Assembly: GCA_002005505.1 (NCBI GenBank)
Contig: KV908414.1
Coordinates: 172,501-187,500, forward strand
Origin: Botryococcus braunii
Lineage: Eukaryota > Chlorophyta > Trebouxiophyceae
DNA length: 15,000 nucleotides
Direction of reading: 5' to 3'
The notes below the pieces were generated by a model that was not told the origin of the DNA, did not search any database, and saw nothing but the letters and a program-made list of their open reading frames with translations. This document shows, one piece after another, positions 1 through 15,000 of this stretch. Each line of letters begins with the position of its first letter. Within the stretch, counting starts at the first letter, position 1. The translations under genes and the position numbers were made by a program.

Positions 1-60
1 AAGTTACAGCGTTCAGATTGTGAATGGGGTTGTCCTGCTATGCGGTGCGACAGGGCTCAG

Positions 61-228
61 CAAGTGGATCTGTTCGGGGAGATAGCGGGGATCGCTTTCA
101 GCCCTGAAAGCGACCGCTTCTTCGTCGGGATCGCGGACATCACCTACCCAACATTTGTGATGCTGAGCAGGGGCGCCGGCTCCCGCTGCTTAACTGAGTG
201 GACTCCCTCACGCGCCAGTGCTGCCTGA
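61..228 (+). CDS. 3'-terminal exon of a WD40-repeat protein (partial gene, enters from left edge)
   Basis: The frame reads QVDLFGEIAGIAFSPESD, then FFVGIADITYP, and stops at TGA 226-228. This resembles the end of the last WD40 blade in a plant and fungal family of uncharacterised transducin/WD40 proteins, whose C-terminus has the pattern FGEI-G-SFSP-(T/S)E-LF-G--D-TYG-L. That family match is recalled, not searched. The start is placed after GGCTCAG at 54-60. An acceptor ending at 53 is also possible. The frame stays open to base 1, but residues before Q no longer look like the family, so a splice site near here is likely. The tail after TYP (about 23 residues, ending in SRASAA) departs from the usual short aromatic or arginine-rich end. 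The gene is convergent with the helicase gene to its right. Confidence 0.55.
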   Translation, partial: QVDLFGEIAGIAFSPESDRFFVGIADITYPTFVMLSRGAGSRCLTEWTPSRASAA

Positions 229-348
229 ATCCGCAGCCTCACAGGCGGGACAGGTGGCCACATCCCCGACCAGATATGGGCGTCCTTCTTTACGACAAGG
301 GAGAAGGGGGGCGAGAGCCCTAAACTTCCACCCCAAGACTCCCAGCAA

Positions 349-615
349 TTTGACCCGTTGGCTGTACATGTGGCTGTGCATGTGACTCCATGTGGGATGC
401 GTGTGGCCGCGTCCACGTGCAGTTACGGGCGTACTGCTTTGTGTGGCTGTGCATGTGGTACCACGTGTGCGCCATGTGGCCCGAGACTCCCCAGCAGATA
501 CGGGCTTACTGCCTTGTGTGGCTGTGCATGTGGTCCCATTGTGTGGGACATGTGACTTGCGCCGCCGAGCAGGTACGGGCGTATTTCTTTGTGGCTGAAC
601 ATGTGTCCTGCAAGC
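349..615. repeat. 75-bp minisatellite, about 3.5 units
   Basis: TACGGGC recurs at 424, 499 and 574, an exact 75-bp spacing. The core GTGGCTG recurs at 370, 443, 518 and 591. Units share TACGGGCGTACTGCTTTGTG followed by GGCTGTGCATGTGG and then diverge. A more decayed related piece (TATGGGCGTCCTTCTTT) lies at 275. The array starts about 120 bp past the WD40-gene stop codon, so it may be transcribed as 3' UTR. Confidence 0.8.
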
Positions 616-1098
616 GACCACGATTGTAGTGCCCAGAAGCCTCTTCTGGAACGTCCTTGGCCTCCCCCAAGTCCCAGGTCCTTGTCGTTCCCCAAGGTCT
701 TGGGCCTGCTTGCCCTTTGACCTGGGTGGGAACACGCCTACCTCCGGTCTACAAAAGCGGGATGAAATCCAGCCGGAGCGCAATTCAGGGCTCAACCCCC
801 ACGCTGTATGCTACTAGACTTGCACATGCGCCAAGCGTGTTCTCCTTCTGCTTGTGCTTTCTCTTCCTACTCTTTTCCTTCGCCTGCATTTTGGCTACTG
901 GCACCGCGCAGCTTCCGGGCTGTTGCTGATATGCATTGATTCGGTTATGCATGCGTCGGTGCGGGTAGGCGCCTGGCAAATTAGCACCGCAGCAGGTGAG
1001 ACAGTGGCGGGAGATGCGGCCCCACCCAGCTCAGTTGAAAAGAATGGCGTTCCTGGCCTTGGCACAGCCATGCACATGCAGCCTGTGTTCTGCTCTAG

Positions 1099-1292
1099 GG
1101 TACTTTATGTCACATGTCACGTCGTACTTGATGTCACATGTGACATCGTTTGTGATGTCACATGTCAGGTGACGTTGTACTTGATGCCACCTGTCTCATG
1201 TCAGGTCGTACTTCATGTCATGTGCCACATGTGTGGTCGCACTTGATTTCACATGTCACGTGTCACGTCGTACTTGATGTACCATGTCACAG
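1099..1292. repeat. Degenerate tandem array built on ACTTGATGTCACATGTCA
   Basis: The phrase (T)CGTACTTGATGTCACATGTC recurs with changes about six times over 190 bp, with irregular spacing of roughly 25-40 bp. The core TCACATGTCA is nearly self-complementary, so many units can form short hairpins. The sequence at 1130-1147 (GATGTCACATGTGACATC) is a perfect 18-bp palindrome. Confidence 0.75.
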
Positions 1293-1785
1293 CAAACTAT
1301 GTTTGGTCCGTTTGTTTGGAGCCGTCTTGGGAGCTGCAGGCGTGTACACGCAGTGTGCTTGTATTTTCTCCTTGTCAAGACAAAGTAGTCATCGGGCATG
1401 ATGGGAAGTAGTCACGTGCCACGTTTTATCTAAAGCTGTGTTATGGGTGTGCTGCGCCGGTAGTGAATGGGCGACTGGACGTCCGGAAGGGTTGGGTTCT
1501 GTATGATGAGAGGAGTTTGCCTGTGTGAAGACGAGTTGGTAATTGCGCGTTTTGCCAAAGTGCCAAGGCGCTTTACTGCAGCGCGCCTTTTTTGTTTTGT
1601 AGCCATGTGCAGTGGGCGATTTCGTCGCAACGGTGCCTGTGTTCCCCCGCCCCCCGGGTTAACCTGTCATTTTGTGCTGTGGGCATTGTTTAATTTGCCG
1701 CAGTGGCCCCTTTGTTGTTGGCCAATTTGCGGCGGGTGGTTTTGCCGCTATGGGCGCGGGCGCAGTGTGTGTTAATGTGTGTGTT

Positions 1786-1788
<3 letters not shown>

Positions 1789-1839
<51 letters not shown>
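1789..1839. repeat. (GT)n microsatellite
   Basis: An uninterrupted GT run covers about 25 units. A looser GT-rich lead-in starts near 1765. It lies in the intergenic stretch. Confidence 0.97.
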
Positions 1840-1841
<2 letters not shown>

Positions 1842-2427
1842 ATATGAATCAGCCTTTCCTAGGGTGTTTTTGCCGCAATGGCCCTTTTGCGTATGCGCCA
1901 TGTTGCTGAGGTGAATCTGCGGCACTTGCCCTTTGGCGTGACACGCTGGAAATGAGGATGTGGCTGTGATGGTGTGAATGTAGTGTGTGCTACTAGCACT
2001 GCTACCTAGCTGTAGTGCGAAGTTTGCAGGACCAGAGACGGATGTATAACGCCTTGCAGATACAGGTTTTCCCCAAAAAGTTATCACACGACTTTGCCCA
2101 GTGTTTGTTTGGGAGTTTGAGCCGTGTCCTGATGCTCGAGCGAAGTCTACTTCTATTAAATGTATAGTTCAAGAAGTCAGCTCGATCTTAAGTTGGAAAC
2201 AAAAGCAGACGGCCAGACGGCTGATTGCTTCGGACCATCCTTGCTCTTCTTTTTGCCAAGACTGTCGCTGGCGTTCATGTACAGTAGTCATGCATATGGT
2301 CTTTGCGTGCATCATCTTGCGTGTGACTGCATATTTCAAGTCCCAATGTTTGTCACATTGCACGTGGAAATACGCCAGCATGTATGATATATAGTTTACA
2401 GATTATATTTACGGCACTGTACCACAT

Positions 2428-2440
2428 CCCCCCCCCCCCC

Positions 2441-2478
<38 letters not shown>
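2428..2478. repeat. C16 homopolymer joined to a (CA)n microsatellite
   Basis: Sixteen consecutive C residues run straight into about 17 CA units, followed by a short CG/TG alternating stretch to about 2505. The whole purine-pyrimidine alternation is of the Z-DNA-prone type. Confidence 0.95.
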
Positions 2479-2479
<1 letters not shown>

Positions 2480-3656
2480 GCGTGCGTGCGGGCGCGCGTG
2501 CACACAGCGTCCATTCACCCGTCCTGAGAAGGAGACCGCCCATGTGTCCCTCTTTCCTAAAAAGGTGCGCAGCCTGTGTATGTAACGCCGCTGACACAGC
2601 GCTTGAGGCCAGTCGCTCCTCTGAATGACGTCAAAAAGGGGGGGAAAGCAATAATTTTCAAAGCAAACCCCACGCAATGGCCAGACCCTTGGCAATAAGT
2701 GAGGAATGGCAGCGCCCGAGATTTCTAAATGTTCATATAGCTGATTTGCTTTTAGAAACAAGCGAAGTATATCTACTCCGTCAACGATGTTTCACTTAAG
2801 TTTTGCATTTCGGAAGCCATGGTGCTAGTTGTTGTACAACAACCAGCACATGTAGTAGACACATGTGGCACATGTACTTGTTTCATGCGTGCACATGAGG
2901 GTCCAATGTCGTCCTGGATGTGATATTCCTTCCTTTCCTTCCTTCCAAGCTTTTTGTAAGGCCATACGACCTTAATTGGACGTCGGTACACATGCATGGG
3001 CCATTGACTTCAACAGGGACAACTTTAGGAGGACCAACATGCATATGCATATGCTTGGATGCAGGCTGCATTCGTGTGTGAGCCTGTGCTCCAAAAGTTG
3101 TACACACCGTGGACTGCCATGAAACAATCTTCCTTTTGCTTCTTGTTCAATTGACGAGATGCCGAAATATAACAAATTTAGACACCAATGAACACAAAAC
3201 TGAAGGTGTCGCATTTCCAATTTGAAAGGCGGGGAATGCGATGAAAGATGGACTTATTTTCAGACTGAATTGTTCAAGTTGATGCAGTGGCAGAAGCTCC
3301 TCTAGATGGCAAGAAGATCTTCTAGAAGGCAACGATACTTAGCTGAGTCGAGACAATTTAAACGCAAGTACGCCGCGATGAAGCAAAGGCTATAGCTGTT
3401 TAAGCTGGGGCACTTCGGTGTTAATTGACAGTTCACTTTCAACAGGACATTTTGCACTTGGCATTTTGCAGTTTTCACAGGTCCATGGACGATTCGGATC
3501 GGTGTTGCTCGACACTTCGGAGAATTCTCCTTTTCACATTTCCATAGGCTGTACAGCCCGTGTACCTGTAACATGTTCAGATCGGTGTTGCCTGACGTTT
3601 CCCTCTTATTAGGTCCATCGAGATGTCCGTGGACACCAAGCCAGGCGGCTGGTCAA

Positions 3657-3742
3657 GACAACTAAAAAGAACCTCCTTGACATGTGTACAGTCTTCCTTG
3701 ACAACTAAAAAGAACCTCGTAGACATGTGTACACTCTTCCTG
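3657..3742. repeat. 43-bp tandem duplication
   Basis: GACAACTAAAAAGAACCTC begins at 3657 and again at 3700. Both copies continue through GACATGTGTACA and TCTTCCT with only a few mismatches, so this is a recent two-copy duplication. Confidence 0.9.
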
Positions 3743-4146
3743 CTACAAACAGCACTGTTCGTCCGACTAGTCCACATATGTCCGTAAACAGGCTGCCCCC
3801 ATATCCAGGTTCAAAACTTCTTTTGAAGGATTTAGATATTTCTCGACGAGACTCTCAGAGTATAACACATGTGCACACGACGAGGTCCAACCACGTGCAG
3901 CAACAGCCAGAGAAGCAGTCGTACGACGCGTCCGTGCCAGTCAAACATCAACAAGCTTTTAAAGCAAGCAGCACTTAAGAAGCTTCAAATCGTGCAATGT
4001 GGCCTGGATTTAACCGGACAGACTGGCCACGTGGCCACTCGCTGACATACATTACAATTAAATAACTGGTCAGACTTCCCATCACTACAATGGTCGAGGC
4101 TTGTCAACACTTTTTCTCCGTGATTTAAAAGAACCCACACTCTAAT

Positions 4147-4510
4147 GGAATTGCTGCTCAGCCCTCCCAAGACAACACAGTCTGGGCCTCTCTTTTCAAC
4201 CGAACTCCCTGGTGCACCGCAATTCAAAAAGTGAACTTCAAAATGCCCAGTAAAAATCATGAAATTGCGTCCCAACTTCAGCATGCTCAAAACAGGAATT
4301 GCTGCTCAGCGTTCCCAAGTCGACACAATATGGGTCTCACTTTTTAAGCGAGCTCCCTTGTAAACAGCGATTCAAAACCAAACTTCACCATGCCCAAAAC
4401 AGGAATTGCTGCTCTGAATTCCCAAGACGACACACTCTGGGCCTCGGTTTTCAACCGAGGCTTGCTTGTAAACCGCGATTCAAGAAGAAAGTTCACAATG
4501 CTCAATCAAG
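4147..4510. repeat. 107-bp tandem repeat, three copies
   Basis: Units start with GGAATTGCTGCTC at 4147, 4295 and 4402. Later landmarks recur in order: CCCAAG, GACACA, GGGCCTC, TTTTCAACCGA, CCCTTGTAAAC, GCGATTCAA, and ATGCCCAAAACA. Copies 2 and 3 are 107 bp apart. Copy 1 is longer (148 bp), with an extra block around 4250-4290. Confidence 0.85.
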
Positions 4511-4802
4511 CTACATTCTCTTCTGGCACATGCGAGGTGCAAGTCATGTTCGCAAGATACATGGTGCCTTCATAAATTGATCATTGATCAGTGCCCGTCC
4601 AAGGCAGCTACATATAGCGCAACAGGGTACAGCTGTACATGTACATACCCAACTCCCCTCCAATGCCCTCAAATGTTGCACATGCTTCTGGCATTTGCCG
4701 TCCACAACATTCTACTCCGCCCAGGATGCTCTATATGCTTGACCGTGGCAAATATAACCCCTTCCGTAAAGGGTATACAGGAGTTTTGGGAAAATACTTT
4801 GC

Positions 4803-4974
4803 CGGGGGGGGGGGGGGGGTTCCTCTGAATTTTTTTTTGGGGGGGGGGGGGGGGAGGACGGGGTCTTCTTTCTTCTCCCGCCCCCCACCCCCCTTTGTTT
4901 GAGGGGGAGGGGCTTTTTTCCCCCTTTTTTCTTTTCTTTTTTTCCCTTTTCTTTGTTTTTTGGGGGGGGGGGGG
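4803..4974. repeat. Poly-G / poly-T homopolymer block
   Basis: Runs of 13 to 16 G alternate with T and C/T-rich runs, with almost no complex sequence between. The block has several G-quadruplex-capable G tracts on the plus strand. It could be real low-complexity DNA, or a stretch assembled from poor-quality reads. A similar block lies at 7251-7478. Confidence 0.85.
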
Positions 4975-5110
4975 CGATGGAACGCCTCATTCCACTTCAG
5001 GGGGTTGGGTGTCAACCGCTCGAAAGGGGTGTCGATTGAATATTCTGCTGACTATGGGAGTCCCCAGCGAGCAGCGTCTACATAAACCTTGCCAGTACTT
5101 CCCTCCAAAC

Positions 5111-5457
5111 TTACAACGCCCCCTGTAAACAGTGACTCAAGCCCAGTAGAGTTTTAACTTTGTTGTTTCCTTTCTGGCTTCCATCTCTTTCGCCCCAGCT
5201 TTCTGCTCCTCTTTGACGAGAGTCCTGAACATCACTATCCCGCCTTAATGAACCACTGCGCTGCTTGAGGAAATGCACTCGGATGATTGGACACACTAGT
5301 CCCACATCAACAGTGTCCCTATCAAAAGGAAATCTGCTGTGTTCTGCAGGATCGTCAAAGTCCACTATCCTTGTGCGCAGCGTAGCCAAACTAAACTGTT
5401 GTTCTCCACGAAAGCAATGCCGATGGCGGCATTGTGAGCTCACTTCAGCCCGACGGC
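5111..5457 (-). other. Probable 3' UTR of the UAP56 gene, with a candidate TGTAA signal
   Basis: This is the sequence immediately after the helicase stop codon, in transcript direction. TGTAA, the polyadenylation signal used by several green algae, occurs on the minus strand at 5115-5111. The open minus-strand frame here resembles no protein I know and is best read as untranslated sequence. The 3' end position is a guess. Confidence 0.25.
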
Positions 5458-13147
<7,690 letters not shown>

Positions 13148-13962
13148 GGCGAAAAGAGTTCACAAGCGCTACTTCGCAAAGATGAGACTCAAGGCAAGGC
13201 CCAAAATCAAGCCACGGCCCTCCACCTCGCTTCTAAGCAGCAGATCAGAGACACTCAGTCGTAACAGGTCCTTCTAATACAAAGAGCTCAACCTCACAAC
13301 AGCAGACTCCAACTGTTCGCCACACAACAATAACATGAAACGCCTCCGATTGTTTGCAGAGGTTCTCAACTGATCTTCAATGCTTTTGGCAGATTTGCTG
13401 GAGTGACGTCCCTGTGGGGTTGACGTAACGGGCGAATCACATAACACACCAGATTTCTCCCGCCGCCCCAGGCAGCAGCGCCACCTTGCAGCAGCACCAC
13501 GGCACCAGCTGAACAGTGACTAAATTTCCCATTGACGACAATCACGTGCGGGACTCGCACCGCACGACATGTCTCCTTGTATCTGGACGCAGCTGTACCG
13601 TATTTTCTGTCCGTCCATAGAAAATCGCTGCCTTGGCCATCACCCAGTTTCTATGGGTCTCAAAGTTCCGCAAGAAGGGTAGGATTTCTTCCATCCTTGC
13701 TGGCAGGACACTTTTTAATTGACGTTAAGCTGACGGTCTTAATGGGAGTAATCCTGGAAGTGCGGTGTTTCCGTGTCAAGGAAAGTTCTTGCAACTTGGA
13801 GGGGTTACAGTCACTCAACAGCGTATCCATTTCACATCTTATTCTGGAAGTAGTGGTCGTGTCTTAGCAGTTTTTGTACCAATAGTATCCAGACTGGTCG
13901 CCACCTTTCCGGTACACCTCGGGACGAGTGCTTTTCCTCGTCCGGCAGACTCTTTTGTGGCA
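13148..13962. promoter_or_regulatory. Divergent intergenic region, candidate bidirectional promoter
   Basis: This 815-bp gap separates the start codons of two divergent genes. It contains TGACGTC at 13404, TGACGTAA at 13421 (17 bp apart), TGACGTTA at 13720 and a CACGTG box at 13543. These match core sites of bZIP-type factors in plants and other eukaryotes. No convincing TATA box is visible. Transcription starts and any 5' UTR introns are unknown. Confidence 0.35.
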
Positions 13963-14658
13963 ATGGGACTGGTTGATTACGACAGTGATAGTTCCGGACA
14001 GCAAAGCTTGGGCAATGAGCGTGATGCAGGTTTGGAATCCCGTAGCCGATCGGGGTGGTTGTGACGATCATTTTCTCTGCTTTGGGTAGAATTGTCAGTT
14101 TTAGATTTTGAATTAATTGAATGTAATGCTGAAGAAGATGAGGGCAGGCTTGAGGTCATGTTGCACAGGAGGTGCAGGCACAGACCAGAGCCCACCACGG
14201 AAAGAGGATTCTGACGACAGCTACTTTGTCAACTCAGATTCAGAAAGGTATGAGAGCCGTGGTCTTATTTGGATCGTGTGCACTTCTTGATTGGATGCTG
14301 GTCATTCTCGCTGCTGTTAGGATCAAGAGCAACACGAGGCAGTTTGTATTGTTGATCAAGGGGCTCCAGGGTCTGTTTCTGGAGGACCATCACCCCTTTT
14401 CTTCTTCGTACTTAAGTCTGCCTGGGCCATGATTCATCCTGTCGGGACGGGTGCTCATGCCATGAACTTTGCCTGTTATCCTAGCGCCTAGCGCGTTATC
14501 TCCTGGTTCGTACACCCAGCTTCAGTGTGTTTGTTACCCACATCCCAGGATTGCCTGTGTGTGTGTATGCAGCGAAGACAGTGCAGCCAGACGAGCAAGG
14601 GAGGCAAGGGAAAGGTTGGATGCGCTTGATCAAGCATCTTCTCGTGATAGAGCATCAG
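13963..14658 (+). CDS. 5' part of an unidentified gene for an acidic, charged protein (three exons, 3' end unresolved)
   Basis: Proposed exons are 13963-14029, 14169-14247 and 14573-14658. The junctions keep frame: donor CAG|GTTTGG to acceptor TTGCACAG in phase 1, then AAAG|GTATGA to TATGCAG in phase 2. The protein starts MGLVDYDSDSSGQQS, continues through KEDSDDSYFVNSDSESEDS, then becomes a charged, probably helical AARRAREARERLDALDQ segment. An N-terminus of the form M-LV-Y-S-D/S-S with acidic serine clusters is common in nuclear pre-mRNA-associated proteins such as PRCC, but I do not recognise the family. After 14658 the frame reaches TAA at 14676-14678 unless an intron starts at the weak donor GTCTCG. 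What follows is proline- and glutamine-rich in the same frame. The gene is divergent from the helicase and may share its promoter. Confidence 0.5.
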
Positions 14659-14678
14659 GTCTCGCAACCCACCTTTAA

Positions 14679-14864
14679 CAAAGAAAAACTGAAGAAAAAC
14701 CTCCCCCCCCTCCCCCAAGAAAACCTGACAAACCAATCAGTACAAGGAAAAACAAGTCCTCACCCTCCAAGAATCAACATCAACAACAGTACCAACAGCA
14801 GCAGCCCAAACTCCAGCAGCTGCTGCAACACCAGTACCAAAATCACTCAACTCTAGGAGGCTAG
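14679..14864 (+). other. Proline/glutamine-rich open frame, possible continuation of the gene at 13963
   Basis: In the same frame as the proposed third exon, directly after its TAA, 61 codons stay open to TAG at 14862-14864. They encode EEKPPPPPPRKPDKP, a basic serine-rich segment, then QHQQQYQQQQPKLQQLLQH. The CAA/CAG-rich DNA leaves all three frames fairly open, so coding status is uncertain. Confidence 0.3.
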
Positions 14865-15000
14865 CAATACAAAATGTACGATATGTAGTTTGTTGCTTCC
14901 ACATGAGGCCACATGGGACTCATTTACCACCGCTGCAGCAGGGTTTTTCCTGTTGAGAAGCTCGGTTCAGGTCCTCAATTATTGTACATGATATTTGTGC

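Larger units (their letters stand above)
229..5457. other. Gene-poor, repeat-rich intergenic stretch
   Basis: No reading frame here resembles a known protein or shows exon-like conservation. Many open frames exist only because they cross CA/GT or homopolymer tracts. The stretch lies between the ends of two convergent genes, so it should contain both 3' UTRs and polyadenylation sites. Its content is a 75-bp minisatellite, a TGTCACATG-rich array, two microsatellites, a 43-bp direct repeat, a 107-bp tandem repeat and a poly-G/poly-T block, each listed separately. Between about 1300 and 1760, 1840 and 2425, and 2480 and 3650 I see nothing beyond short palindromes and imperfect duplications. Confidence 0.6.

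Noticed and set aside
4712..5015. Proline/lysine-rich minus-strand frames
   Set aside because: They are produced by the poly-G and poly-T homopolymers on the plus strand.
5111..5443. 110-codon minus-strand frame as a separate gene
   Set aside because: It follows directly after the helicase stop, resembles no family, and its composition is unlike the exons. It is better read as 3' UTR.
13532..13867. 111-codon plus-strand frame between the divergent genes
   Set aside because: It has no recognisable domain, and its composition is that of random open sequence. It probably belongs to promoter or 5' UTR sequence.
14676..14864. Reassignment of TAA/TAG to glutamine, as in some ulvophyte algae and ciliates, prompted by the Gln-rich frame continuing through TAA and TAG
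   Set aside because: All glutamines in the 437-residue helicase are CAA or CAG, none of its exons needs TAA or TAG read as Gln, and it ends with TAG where the family normally ends. A standard code fits better.

Overview
The window is eukaryotic nuclear DNA: coding sequence is split into short exons with GT...AG introns, and long CA/GT microsatellites and minisatellites lie between and inside genes. The best guess is a green alga or a related protist with plant-like proteins. Two observations point there. The one complete gene matches plant-type UAP56 most closely, and 10 of its 11 introns end in GCAG (8 in TGCAG), a habit known from green algae. The species cannot be named from sequence alone.

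Layout. (1) Positions 61-228, plus strand: the last exon of a WD40-repeat protein that enters from the left edge. (2) Positions 229-5457: about 5.2 kb with no recognisable gene, holding minisatellites, microsatellites and homopolymer tracts; its right end probably includes the 3' UTR of the next gene. (3) Positions 5458-13147, minus strand: a complete gene for the DEAD-box (DECD) RNA helicase UAP56/Sub2. I reconstructed it as 12 coding exons totalling 1314 nt (437 codons plus stop). All splice junctions are in frame and every helicase motif is present. (4) Positions 13148-13962: a gap between divergent genes, with TGACGT and CACGTG boxes, probably a shared promoter. (5) From 13963, plus strand: the 5' part of an unidentified gene for an acidic, serine-rich then basic/charged protein, with three in-frame exons; its end is not resolved.

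The helicase introns are the most unusual part. Almost every intron of 360 nt or more carries its own tandem repeat. In intron 7 the repeat unit begins with a copy of the authentic 5' splice site. Exon 4, which carries the ATP-binding motif, is flanked within 100 nt on each side by complementary (CA)n and (GU)n tracts in the transcript. No mobile-element protein, CRISPR array, rRNA or tRNA was recognised. I found no clearly new system; the intron-repeat observations are the leads most worth checking.
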